DNA of 64,000 nucleotides from Candidatus Poribacteria bacterium. GTDB taxonomy: Bacteria; Poribacteria; WGA-4E; PCPOR2b. A program made the translations under genes and the position numbers. The notes under the pieces were generated by a model, which worked only from the letters and a program-made list of their open reading frames with translations, searched no databases and was not told the origin of the DNA. The stretch covers positions 14,917 to 78,916 of the forward strand of contig JAPPKS010000026.1 in the NCBI GenBank assembly GCA_028819845.1. Direction: 5' to 3'. Positions within the stretch are counted from its first letter, which is position 1. Each line of letters begins with the position of its first letter. Of this stretch, positions 26,115-35,398 are shown piece by piece.

Positions 26115-28442
26115 CTATAATAAAAACAACGAAATCCCGATATTTGTGCGTTTTTCTGCGCCGCCGATGGGTTCAATAAAGCTTTGAATGATATAGTCGG
26201 AAGCAATCAAAAGCCCCATCTTCTGACCGAAGACATCGCCCTGTAACACCAGCTCTAAGAAGCCGACCGTGCGGTTGAAATTATTCTGAGAATCGTTAAA
26301 GTCACGCCACGTGAGAAACTGCCCGCCGGCGCTCAATTGCAATTGTGCCGCAACTTGATGCGTCAAGGTCAAGATGTAGGCATTTCGGATGAAATCAACT
26401 GACATCAGTTTATCTAACGGGACGATATAACCGATTGTACGGTCGCTCCTAAAAGCGGGCGCGACCGTGAGATCATCGCGCACTCTATAGTCATATCGAA
26501 TCTGGTTAATCAACGCAGTATCAATAACGTGCTGGCGGCTGTGAAACAGCGCATCACGCTGATATTTGAATTTGCTGACGATAGTGAGGTTCTCAATATT
26601 GTCGTAATCGACAATCATCGTGAAGATATTGCTCAGATAGTTTTGAAGCGCCAAATTGTCCTCAATCTGTTCCCCAGTGCTGCGAATAACAACGTCATCA
26701 GGGATAATGTCGCGCGAACGGCGAAGGGTATGGCGGAATTTAACCGTTCCAAAGTGAAGAATCCGATTCGGCGCGTATGCAAATATATTATACCATCCTC
26801 TTGCACTTTTATGTTCAAGAATCAAGTGTTTCGAATAATATCCGGGTATAACCGAAAGTCCTGCGGTGAATGGTAAATCCAGCTTAAAATAGGTGTGATG
26901 GCCGTAAGAACCTCTGTCGTAATCGTATCGGTAGTTGGGTTTGTCATCATCTTCAAGATTATCCGGCTCGCCATTGTTGTTAAAATCAATTGATTCGCGA
27001 TTGAGTCCCAAGCGAAATCTCGGCGGGTCTGCAAAGAAAAGTAGAAAATCGTCATCCCAATCTTTAATGCGGTCGCCATCCAGATCGTCCTTTGTGTTTC
27101 CAGAAATCAAAATCTCTGGTTCACGCGAATCTGCGTATGGATCGTCATCATCGTTGTCGTCCACGAAGTTGTCCGCCGTATAAAAGGGATCGATTCGCGT
27201 ATATTCGCTGCGCCAGGTAAGGGGGCCAAAATTTCGATTCACATCAACGAACCATGCGCCGGTGGTTCGCTGTGTGCTTCGCCCGTTCAGAATAGGATAC
27301 TGCCTCGTCTGTGAATACCATGCACGTTCCGCCTCAATCGAAAAACCGAACAGCGTCGTATGGAAATCGAGACCCATTGTGGTTTCATCTGTCAATTCGC
27401 CGTAGTAAAATCTGTGTACCTGGCGGTTCGACTCGTCTTTGACGTTGCCTGCGGCGCTGAGTTCCAATTGAAAGTCCCGATTGTTCGGCGACAATTCAAC
27501 CCGATAATCATTGGCAATATCGACTTCAAACCGCACGCTTCTGATTTCCTGTGGGTTGAAAAGAAGAAATCGATACGTGAACGACCCTTCGCCATCCACC
27601 CAGCGTGACTGATGATCCCGTCGGCTCTGGTGCGGGAGGAGCAGGACGCCCGGCGGCTCTTTCCCGCCGAATATCTCGTATTCAAGGGCGCCGTCAACGA
27701 AAACGCGCACACGGAAAACTTTCCCGCCGCGGGGGTTTTCCGGTGAAGCGTCACTGAAGCGGAGAAATAGTTCAGGCGGCGGATTGGCGACGGTGACCCC
27801 TCGAAATGGATTCGTTGTACGAGTTAGGTCGTAGTTTGTAAAAAAACGATTCACATAGTTGATGCCGAGCCGAGGCAATGGCAACGTTAGATCTGGTAAC
27901 GTCCCCAGCCGGATATCGTGAGCGCCAAGATTTGCCTCCGCTCGGAACCCGACCATGAACCAATCGGCGGTACTCGTAATATCAACGTTTTCGATGGGGG
28001 TAGCACGCTCTCCTAAAATGTCAAACGTATTGTTGGTCACCCGCCCGACAAACGCCGATATTCCTCCACGCGCTTTCGGAATCGAAATATTCCAGCGTGC
28101 TGCATCAAACAGCTCCTTGTTTAACGTAAAGCTGGAAAATTTTGTCGGAAAATTGCCGACAGTCAACTGGTGGCGCACGCTTTCGCTGGGGATGTTGAAC
28201 GTGAAAAAGTTTCGATTACTAGTCTTTTTCCGAAATTCCTCATCACGGCGCAACGTCGAATCGCCTCCTAACACGCCAAACGTTGCCTGAATCCTATAGA
28301 GTTCTTTGCCGCTCTTATCAAATACAGGATTTCCCAGTGGGTCCACACGCTGTGCGTGCGCCGAACCCAAAAATTGGGCGCAGACTAACAACCCTATCAT
28401 CAGGTGCAATGCGGTACGGATTATGTGTGAGGCGCGACGCAT
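26115..28442 (-). CDS. Large outer-membrane beta-barrel-like protein with Asp-rich calcium-type repeats
   Basis: 775 residues. Signal peptide (ends GSAHA). The sequence is rich in alternating amphipathic strands and ends in a hydrophobic/aromatic strand with a terminal Leu, as in outer-membrane barrels. Two acidic loops around residues 420-520 (DDLDGDRIKDWDDD; DFNNNGEPDNLEDDD) resemble thrombospondin-type-3 or EF-hand-like Ca-binding repeats. I do not recognise a named family. Start at 28442 follows TAGGAG; the frame is open 18 bases further. It is last in a three-gene outer-membrane cluster with the PorV-like gene and the surface protein upstream. Confidence 0.7.
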   Translation of the reverse strand: MRRASHIIRTALHLMIGLLVCAQFLGSAHAQRVDPLGNPVFDKSGKELYRIQATFGVLGGDSTLRRDEEFRKKTSNRNFFTFNIPSESVRHQLTVGNFPTKFSSFTLNKELFDAARWNISIPKARGGISAFVGRVTNNTFDILGERATPIENVDITSTADWFMVGFRAEANLGAHDIRLGTLPDLTLPLPRLGINYVNRFFTNYDLTRTTNPFRGVTVANPPPELFLRFSDASPENPRGGKVFRVRVFVDGALEYEIFGGKEPPGVLLLPHQSRRDHQSRWVDGEGSFTYRFLLFNPQEIRSVRFEVDIANDYRVELSPNNRDFQLELSAAGNVKDESNRQVHRFYYGELTDETTMGLDFHTTLFGFSIEAERAWYSQTRQYPILNGRSTQRTTGAWFVDVNRNFGPLTWRSEYTRIDPFYTADNFVDDNDDDDPYADSREPEILISGNTKDDLDGDRIKDWDDDFLLFFADPPRFRLGLNRESIDFNNNGEPDNLEDDDKPNYRYDYDRGSYGHHTYFKLDLPFTAGLSVIPGYYSKHLILEHKSARGWYNIFAYAPNRILHFGTVKFRHTLRRSRDIIPDDVVIRSTGEQIEDNLALQNYLSNIFTMIVDYDNIENLTIVSKFKYQRDALFHSRQHVIDTALINQIRYDYRVRDDLTVAPAFRSDRTIGYIVPLDKLMSVDFIRNAYILTLTHQVAAQLQLSAGGQFLTWRDFNDSQNNFNRTVGFLELVLQGDVFGQKMGLLIASDYIIQSFIEPIGGAEKRTNIGISLFLL

Positions 28443-28522
28443 GATTGCTCCTATACTCATATTCCGTGCTTCTTAGACTGTTCCAATCACGCATTCCACT
28501 CGTCTACCGCTGCTCGATTGCA

Positions 28523-29536
28523 TCATAAAATATATACAAGGCTAACTCGATGGCTGCCGTACGTGTCTACAATGCCACCAATCGGAAAAGCCGAGCCGTA
28601 ATCCATTCGAACACTACTGTTCAAGTGATACCCTCCCCCGAGCGTCAGATTTGCGCCCCAAGCGAGGTTTTCCAACCGAAATCCGCCGCGCAGCAACACC
28701 CTTCCATCATAGAATTGTTGCTCAATCCCAATCTTGACATCAGTCTGGCTGCGGTTGAATACCAAATCCATCCCCCATGTAGACCGCCGCCCCAATATTC
28801 CGATGCCAAGCGTCACCTGCGCCGGCAAATCCTCCATAATCTTCGACGACTTCGAAGCAATGTTGGGCGTATTGATGTTCTGAACCGACAACGCAAGCGG
28901 AATATTCTCGGACGGGCGAAAAACCACGCCTGCGTCTAAGCTAAACCGGCTTGAGCCCGGCAAATCCTCTACAATATTACCGCTTGTCCCAATTGTAGGC
29001 GCCGTGTCCCAATGTAACAGCTTTAACGCCGCTCCAATTGACAGACGGCGTTCTTCATTCGTTCCAAACGCTAAACCCTTGCTCAATCCCATGACTAAAT
29101 AATTCTCCGAATAAAGTGCGCTGACGTTCAACCGCTTCCAAAGCAACCCGATTGAACTTCTGAGAGGAGCTGGATTGGTATAGCTGATCAAGCTTTGCGA
29201 GATTGAAGTCTCGTCGGTCAAGCCGACATGGAGTCTAGCCATTGTCGCAGACAACTGCCGCGGCACGGAATGATTCGAGATTGACGCCGGATTTACGAGT
29301 AGACCGTCCGATTCATTCGCTGTCGCCGCGAACGCGCCTCCCATCGCATATGCACGCGCCCCCACGAATTGATCGTCGAACGCGGCATGTGTCCAATTAG
29401 ATAGACCGGCTATACCCATGAAAATTAAGAAAATTAGGAGTGCCAATCGATGGGTTGGCGGGCAATTTATGCGATGATACGGTAAGAAAAAGGGATTATT
29501 ACAATTCGATGGTCTCTCACTTTTCCATTTTGACAC
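28523..29536 (-). CDS. PorV/PorQ-like (UPF0164/FadL-type) outer-membrane protein
   Basis: 337 residues. Hydrophobic export signal around residues 30-50, then FVGARAYAMGGAFAATANESDGLLVNPAS, the conserved opening of PorV/PorQ and UPF0164 beta-barrels. The rest is barrel-like with glycine-rich strands, ending VSLVYIL. In Bacteroidetes PorV shuttles type IX cargo to its processing machinery; in other phyla these proteins are of unknown function. Start GTG at 29536 has an upstream AGGGGG. Lies between the surface protein and the large barrel. Confidence 0.78.
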   Translation of the reverse strand: MSKWKSERPSNCNNPFFLPYHRINCPPTHRLALLIFLIFMGIAGLSNWTHAAFDDQFVGARAYAMGGAFAATANESDGLLVNPASISNHSVPRQLSATMARLHVGLTDETSISQSLISYTNPAPLRSSIGLLWKRLNVSALYSENYLVMGLSKGLAFGTNEERRLSIGAALKLLHWDTAPTIGTSGNIVEDLPGSSRFSLDAGVVFRPSENIPLALSVQNINTPNIASKSSKIMEDLPAQVTLGIGILGRRSTWGMDLVFNRSQTDVKIGIEQQFYDGRVLLRGGFRLENLAWGANLTLGGGYHLNSSVRMDYGSAFPIGGIVDTYGSHRVSLVYIL

Positions 29537-29639
29537 CGTCGGTTAAACCCCCTTTCGCTGCCTCCTTCCGCTATGACGGTTACACGTCTCCAACGAGTTC
29601 AATAATAATCGACCGGCATATCTCTGCAGCGGTTAGTCT

Positions 29640-31607
29640 TCATTTTCCCACAACAATAACGCCGTTTCGGACGTCTTTCTGCGTATCAGATTGAATCTGA
29701 ATCTGATAGATATACGGCCCAATATTTACAATTCGCCCGGTTCCATCCCGACCGTCCCATTCGACACTCATTGCGTTTGAATGCATGACAGTTCGATTTA
29801 CCAACGTGCGCACGAGTCTGTTGTTGAGATCAAAGATTTCAACGATAAGTTCGCTCTGTTGGAACGGCGAGGTGTCCGCGTTAATGATTGTTAGCCGTGT
29901 TACATCTGCGATTCCGTTTCCGTCAGGCGAAAACGGGTTCAAACTCCACGCCGTCTGTATTTTCGAAATGACAGCTTGGAACAACGCAAATTCGGAAATA
30001 TAGTTGAGTTCTAAACTGACCGTCTGACGATCCAGGTCAATTTCCCCTCCAACGAATTGCCATTCCTTGCCAAGGTCGTCCCATGCAAAAATTCTAAGGT
30101 CCGATTCTCGGCTGATATTCGCCGCAAGCAAATCGGACGCGGTATAACTCAATGCTAGATGCGCCGGACGTTGGAGCAAAATCCGATCAACCGCTACAAG
30201 CGGAACAAGTTTGGAGTCGGACACGTCAAATAATTCGACCTCGTTAATTTGAACATTATTTGCCTGTTTGCTCTCCGTGATTTTGAGTCGGACATACCGA
30301 GCCGACGGGTGAGATGGCAACTCAATTGCTGTCGTACGATCATCAAACCCCGAATACTCAAATAACTCTGTGAAGTTTACATTATCATTGGAGGTGAATA
30401 TTATTGCGTTTTGCGGTCCAAAAGAACCGTTCTCGGTAACGTTCGCGTGCACGACAATTCGGCTGATTGCACGCACCTCACCCAAATCGGCAGTAAGCGA
30501 GATAGGCAACGGCACTAACCCTGCGACCCATGTCGAAGGGAAATCTAATATGCCGTCAAACGCGAGCGTCGGTGGTTGATCGCGTAAGGAATTCGACGCC
30601 TCTGCAGCGAACACGCCCTGCTTCAGCGCTTCAAATCGGTACACCACGGCGGGAGCCGTCCCTTCAACAATTTGTTCGTTTTCCGAATAGGACAAAGAAT
30701 CAAACTGCTCGCGTGGAACGGAATAGAACTGTAATTTTTTGATTTTCTCATCAAAAGCATCAACTGCCAATACAATCTGCGCCCGATGGCCATCGCTCAA
30801 CGTGTAATATCCCGCATCGGCGGCATCTGGCCGCAATTCAGAAAGATAAAACGGCGTAATTGTCACCCAATCGGCGGTTTCAATCTGATTGGCGCCTGGC
30901 AATACGAGTGTGCGGGCGAACAACGTAAGTCGGTTCTCTCCCGCCTTGAGCAAAACCTGAACGGAAAATGGCGCCCGATTCTCCACTGATAGATCTAGCA
31001 AGATAGAAATGGACTGGATACCGGCCTGTATAATCTGATTGTTTGGATCTAGAAATTCAACGGATTCGATGGCAATTCTCTCCCGGTGCCAGCCTTCGAG
31101 CATCACAATCTGGACGAACCGCGCAGAAACGATACCCGGAAAGTCAACCACGGCCTTGTTGAAAGACGTACCTATGCTGGAGGGTACGTTCAAGCGATGA
31201 CCTTCGGGAAAATTTGTGTCGTCTTGCGCAAATGCCATCTGTACCATTCTTGGTCCGAACGAGAAATCTAGGTCAGCAACGGGACGTATTAAAGCTGCCT
31301 TAAGCTGACGTGAACTTCCAAGGTCGAGAACAATTGCGTGGAGAGAATGTGCCAACTGCTCCAAATCCGGAACTCCGGCCGGTGTGTTGGCCGTGACAAC
31401 AACTTTTGTCGGAATTGAGGATTCAACAATTCCTTCAATCGACAACGCCTGGTTGTTTGTGGTAAAGTCTGTCTTAGGATGCACAATCGACAGGTCAATT
31501 ACAGCGAACAACCCCATTGGACTTAATACGAAAAACGTGATGGCGAGCGGTATTGCGATACGGAACATCATGAATCGCCGCAGGGCAAGTTTGGCAAAGC
31601 GGTACAT
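29640..31607 (-). CDS. Secreted protein with F5/8 type C-like domains and a C-terminal FlgD-like Ig domain
   Basis: About 655 residues from the Met at 31607; the frame opens at 31742. A signal peptide (IAIPLAITFFVLSPMGLFAV) is followed by beta-rich domains. A discoidin-like domain is recognisable mid-protein (TLAFDGILDFPSTWVAG, ISRIVVHANVTENG, ARYVRLKITES). The last about 90 residues (WSLNPFSPDGNGIADVTRL, IFDLNNRLVRTL, VEWDGRDGTGRIVNIGPYIYQIQI) form a FlgD/CHU_C-type Ig domain like those at the ends of type IX-type cargo. First gene of the outer-membrane cluster. No good ribosome-binding site identifies the start. Confidence 0.78.
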   Translation of the reverse strand: MYRFAKLALRRFMMFRIAIPLAITFFVLSPMGLFAVIDLSIVHPKTDFTTNNQALSIEGIVESSIPTKVVVTANTPAGVPDLEQLAHSLHAIVLDLGSSRQLKAALIRPVADLDFSFGPRMVQMAFAQDDTNFPEGHRLNVPSSIGTSFNKAVVDFPGIVSARFVQIVMLEGWHRERIAIESVEFLDPNNQIIQAGIQSISILLDLSVENRAPFSVQVLLKAGENRLTLFARTLVLPGANQIETADWVTITPFYLSELRPDAADAGYYTLSDGHRAQIVLAVDAFDEKIKKLQFYSVPREQFDSLSYSENEQIVEGTAPAVVYRFEALKQGVFAAEASNSLRDQPPTLAFDGILDFPSTWVAGLVPLPISLTADLGEVRAISRIVVHANVTENGSFGPQNAIIFTSNDNVNFTELFEYSGFDDRTTAIELPSHPSARYVRLKITESKQANNVQINEVELFDVSDSKLVPLVAVDRILLQRPAHLALSYTASDLLAANISRESDLRIFAWDDLGKEWQFVGGEIDLDRQTVSLELNYISEFALFQAVISKIQTAWSLNPFSPDGNGIADVTRLTIINADTSPFQQSELIVEIFDLNNRLVRTLVNRTVMHSNAMSVEWDGRDGTGRIVNIGPYIYQIQIQSDTQKDVRNGVIVVGK

Positions 31608-31751
31608 CGTTACTAGATGGGAAAGTTTAGCACACGTGCGCATGAGGCTGCAAGCGAATCCAGCGCTAGTCCCCTGGCATTGACCGGTTTGATTCACGCT
31701 GCACCGAGATGGAATCCATGGGTAGTAGGTTGGGAAAGGCATTCAAACTGA

Positions 31752-32141
31752 TTAGTCGTGACTCGTGCGCACTACAGTCTTCAGTCCGCCGCGAATGTTA
31801 AAATCCCCTTCTACCTGAACACGGCGTGGTTTGCACGCAGCCGCAAAATCGTCCATGACCTTGTTGACAAGATGCTCGTGAAAGATTCCTACCTCGCGAA
31901 AAGACAAGAAATACTCTTTTAAGGACTTGAGCTCAACACAGTACCTGTCCGGAACATAGGTAATTCGGATGGACGCAAAATCGGGATGGCCGGTCTTGGG
32001 GCAGATTGTCGTAAATTCTAGGTTGGTAATTTCGATAGTGTAATCTCTGTCGTCATACTCGTTCTTCCAAGTTTCGATTGCCGGCGTTTCCATCTGCCGG
32101 ATATGATTCTGCAATCCATCATATGCGGAGCCGTTGCTCAT
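31752..32141 (-). CDS. queF: NADPH-dependent 7-cyano-7-deazaguanine reductase
   Basis: 129 residues, the length of the unimodular QueF. Reduces preQ0 to preQ1 in queuosine biosynthesis. The catalytic Cys47 (TTICPKTGHPDF), Asp54 and the NADPH-binding motif E-L-K-S-L-K (70-75) are all present, as is FHEH for the substrate glutamate/histidine. Tunnel-fold cytoplasmic enzyme. It stands without other que genes; the dus enzyme at 6260 is an unrelated tRNA modifier. Confidence 0.95.
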   Translation of the reverse strand: MSNGSAYDGLQNHIRQMETPAIETWKNEYDDRDYTIEITNLEFTTICPKTGHPDFASIRITYVPDRYCVELKSLKEYFLSFREVGIFHEHLVNKVMDDFAAACKPRRVQVEGDFNIRGGLKTVVRTSHD

Positions 32142-32285
32142 GTTGAAATCCTTCCGAAAGGTTTAAAAAGCGGTTCCAAATGGGTGAGCGGCGCGCATTT
32201 TCTCCTGCATGGCTACTTTGGACGAAGTTTTGAGTCGTGAGGAAGCCCAATTTCTCTCATTGAATTTCTGTGGATACCGCATCAC

Positions 32286-33563
32286 TTAAAGCAGTTCTTT
32301 GAGGGATTTTGAATAGATTGGATGGCGGAATTTTCGTAGGACCTCCTCCTGAATCTGGCGAACGCGCTCACGGCTAATTCCCAACTCTCGTCCAATTTCT
32401 GCCAAAGTATATTCTGTGCCGTCAGTCAAGCCGAATCGCAGCTGCATTACAACCTTTTCACGCCACGTTAGCGTGTTAAGCGCCTTGTCTAACGACTCCT
32501 TCCTTGACCGCGTAAGCACTTCCTTATCGGGAGCAAGGCTGGATTCGTCCTCCAGTGTGTCAGAAACGGTCGTGTCGTTTGAGTCGAACAGCGGCGAATC
32601 GAGTGAAATGGTGCCTTGTCCGCTTTGAAGTATTTCGACGACACGATTCTCATCCATACCCATTGCCTTCGCAACCTCTCTGTAAGTAGGTTCGCGGTTT
32701 AGTTCATTGGTTAGTCGGGTCTGAGTGTCGAAAATCGATTGTCGCAACGTTCCAATGTAGCAGGGCAACCGAACAGTGCGGCTATGCTGTGCTAGAGCTC
32801 GTTGAACTGCTTGCATAATCCACCAATAGGCGTAAGTGCTAAACTTGCACCCTTTTCGAAGATCGAACTTTTCGACGGCTTTCATCAAACCGATATTCCC
32901 CTCTTGCATCAAATCTTGCAACGTCATTGATGCTGAATAAGCGCGATACTGCATCACGACGCTGGCAACGAGTAACAAGTTTGCGCGTATAATCTTCTCT
33001 CGTACGGCCGTCATCTCGTCGACTGCAATACTTATCTTTTCCCGGAGTGTTTCCATGGCATTTTTCTGGTATGGATTATCCTCGGTTTGCCCGTTTTGAT
33101 ACGCCCCAATCTCGGCAGAAATTAAATCTATTATTCCGCCAACCTCCATCGGCGACCACCAACGGCGTTCGGACTTCCGCTTTGCCTTTCTACTGCGGCG
33201 CAGGTTAGACTGCACAGACTCCAGCATCGAAGGCGGGAGTTGCTTGAATAATTCGTCAATCCGCTGTATCTTGGCTGAAAACTGTTCGAAGAGTTGGGTC
33301 TCTTCGATAGGTGTTAGCAGCGGTGTTTTCGAAATCTGCTGAAGGTAAGGAACCATACCATCCTCAAAATTGAATACCGCATCGCTACTCGCATTTGAGG
33401 CGGGGATGAGTTCATCAAGGTCTGAAACCGGCAACTGCTCTCCTCTGTCATCGGTTAGATTCTTACTGGGCGGCATTTTCAAACCTTCTTTTTCCGGCAC
33501 TTCAAAGTCACCTGCAAATTCCGTATCGACCAAGTGATTTAGCATTTGAGATCCATTCCTCAC
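32286..33563 (-). CDS. RNA polymerase sigma factor, sigma-70 family (divergent group 2/3)
   Basis: 425 residues. Region 1.2 (DGMVPYLQQISKTPLLTPIEETQLF), a non-conserved insert with a long helix (105-180), region 2 ([53 protein letters not shown]), region 3 (NELNREPTYREVAKAMGMDENRVVEILQ) and region 4 (LAEIGRELGISRERVRQIQEEV). Region 2.4 differs from the housekeeping pattern: RQAIT becomes MQAVQ, at positions that contact the -10 element. Start could be GTG 33563 (TTGAGG upstream) or ATG 33545. A second alternative sigma factor in the window; its regulon is unknown. Confidence 0.93.
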   Translation of the reverse strand: MRNGSQMLNHLVDTEFAGDFEVPEKEGLKMPPSKNLTDDRGEQLPVSDLDELIPASNASSDAVFNFEDGMVPYLQQISKTPLLTPIEETQLFEQFSAKIQRIDELFKQLPPSMLESVQSNLRRSRKAKRKSERRWWSPMEVGGIIDLISAEIGAYQNGQTEDNPYQKNAMETLREKISIAVDEMTAVREKIIRANLLLVASVVMQYRAYSASMTLQDLMQEGNIGLMKAVEKFDLRKGCKFSTYAYWWIMQAVQRALAQHSRTVRLPCYIGTLRQSIFDTQTRLTNELNREPTYREVAKAMGMDENRVVEILQSGQGTISLDSPLFDSNDTTVSDTLEDESSLAPDKEVLTRSRKESLDKALNTLTWREKVVMQLRFGLTDGTEYTLAEIGRELGISRERVRQIQEEVLRKFRHPIYSKSLKELL

Positions 33564-33675
33564 GGCTTTGATTACCTCAATTCTTAGCGATGAAGTAAAT
33601 CACATAGGAGTTTGTGGCGGACGAGAAAATTTTCCTCTCGGCGCTTTTATTCAATAACTAACCTACCTGAATCAT

Positions 33676-33712
33676 AAAAAAGCACCGATTCATCACACGG
33701 AACCGGTGCTTG
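33676..33712 (-). terminator. Rho-independent terminator of the RRM gene
   Basis: AAGCACCG pairs with CGGTGCTT across a loop, followed by a run of T on the minus strand. It sits 32 nt beyond the RRM stop codon and separates that gene from the sigma factor downstream. Confidence 0.85.
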
Positions 33713-33743
33713 CGATGATATCCCATGGTATAAGCCGAACGCG

Positions 33744-34037
33744 CTACCATCTGTCAGATCCGCCCCCTCGGTAATCTCTTGATTGATTTCGTCTAGACTT
33801 TGGGCGCGCCTCGTTCACTTTCAAATTTCGTCCCATAAACTCGCTGCCATCTAACGCTTCTATGGCTGATTTCGCTTCTGCATCTTCTGGCATTTCGACA
33901 AACCCGAATCCTCTAGATCGACCGTCATATGAATCTCGAATTACATTCACCGTTTCCACTTTTCCAAATTCTTGAAAAGCTTCAAGCACGTCATCATCGG
34001 TGGCACTAAAGGACAAATTCCCGACGTAGATATTCAT
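33744..34037 (-). CDS. RRM-domain RNA-binding protein
   Basis: 97 residues. One RNA recognition motif: RNP2 IYVGNL at 3-8 and RNP1 RGFGFVEM near 42-49, with the usual aromatic residues. A short basic, Gly/Ser-rich tail (RPKSRRNQSRDYRGGGSDRW) follows, like the cyanobacterial Rbp family. Probably binds RNA as a chaperone, often induced by cold. GGAGGAG ribosome-binding site and a dedicated terminator mark it as monocistronic. Confidence 0.95.
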   Translation of the reverse strand: MNIYVGNLSFSATDDDVLEAFQEFGKVETVNVIRDSYDGRSRGFGFVEMPEDAEAKSAIEALDGSEFMGRNLKVNEARPKSRRNQSRDYRGGGSDRW

Positions 34038-34969
34038 TAAAATCTCCTCCTATAAATGAACCGTTTCACATATCGCAGCCTAAGTTGTTCTAGCGTATGG
34101 CAGTAGAACCATTCTTGCGCCTCCAATGCGTCGAATGGTCGTCTCCCGACAACCCTCTGCGGAACCGGTACATGCTGCACACCTTGAATCCAACCAACAC
34201 ATGCGACCGGTTTAACGCAATTGTTCGACGCATACACCTTTTCATAATATAATACCATAAATCCGCAGATTCTGCCACATTCGACCGTAAAATCAGCGAG
34301 GGACGCCGATTCTTTCTGCGAAAATGGAGAATCCATTATGACCATTTGTTAAGAGAGAACCGCCGCGGTCTCAACCCTGAAAGTCACGCGCAACTTGGTG
34401 TGGCAAAATCAGATCAAACATTTCGTATTGACGCACCGATATGATATAATTCCCGTGATTGACCGGTAACTTTTTTAGTCATTTTGATTAGCATTACACG
34501 ACATGGACATCCCTCAATGCGCCTCATCACGGTGCCACTAGAATTCGCCTTTTCCTTCGTCTTGGGGTTATCCGCCTCTTGATAATCTCGCGGCTGTGGT
34601 TGTTGAGCTACCGTTTTCGGTATATTGTGTTCGGTGCGGCACCGCTTCCGCTCAATCTGAACAGAATCGACTCGCAGAATACCTATCGTGGGAGAATACG
34701 CTAAATTTGTCGCCGCAAGCGGTGATGGTTCAGCACTCGGCACGGTCACAATCCAGATTAATCATGGCGTCCCAGAACGTTTGAAGCTCGGTGAGAACAG
34801 AAAAATTCACACTATCAGGACACCGGATACATCAGCCCGCCGCCATGGCGCAATCACAATTGCGCCTGCGGCACGGATAGATTGTTGTAGAAACAATCTC
34901 CCTGCAAAGCGTTCGTGTCCTTCGTTGATAAAACCCCGTCGGAGTTTCAGCTCTCTACCGAATAATTGA
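34038..34969. other. Intergenic region with no supported gene
   Basis: About 930 bases. ORFs of 60-110 codons exist on both strands but none shows a recognisable domain, conserved composition or good ribosome-binding site. Given the decayed peptidase that follows, part of this stretch may be the eroded 5' part of that gene, but I cannot align it. Confidence 0.5.
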
Positions 34970-35398
34970 GCGCTCAACAAGTTAAAACGCTCGGGATTTT
35001 CGCCCGATTTAATGAGCACCTGGCCGAAACAAACGGCAAGATTTTCGATTCAAATTGTTCCATTCTATCCGATTAGATGGAAAAACGTGCACCGAGGTTT
35101 AATTGGAGTGAGCGATACGCGGCAAGCCAAGACCTGTCCGCTCTTGTTGCAGGACAAAGATTCGGTTGGGCATAGTGTCTTGGCAAGCTATAAGCATCTC
35201 AACGAAATCGGCGTAAACGTTGGCGACGCGGTAGAAAACGGGTGGCGAATCGGTTTGATGGTTGTAACGGGTCTGGGGGCCGGCTCGCATCTTCACTGGG
35301 GTATGGTTGTACACGGGGTTACAGTGGATCCAGAGAAGTGGATGGCATGGATTCTCTCCGCTACAAAGGGAGGCGGAAATCCAAGACTATCACTGTGA
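34970..35398 (+). pseudogene. Remnant of an M23-family (LytM-like) metallopeptidase
   Basis: The open frame encodes about 142 residues. The last 70 (HLNEIGVNVGDAVENGWRIG, then TGLGAGSHLHWGMVVHGVTVDPEKW) are the end of an M23 peptidase including the HLHW zinc/catalytic motif. The preceding segment (IQIVPFYPIRWKNVHRGLIGV) looks like the Ig-like region that normally precedes the peptidase domain. The first half of the peptidase, with the HxxxD zinc ligands, is missing between them, so an internal deletion is likely. A Met at 35012 is the only ATG start. Its stop TGA overlaps the GTG start of the next gene. Catalytic activity is not expected. Confidence 0.6.

Noticed and set aside
34037-34345. 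Minus-strand ORF of 102 codons upstream of the RRM gene
   Set aside because: No recognisable composition or ribosome-binding site, and it overlaps the RRM start region; treated as non-coding.
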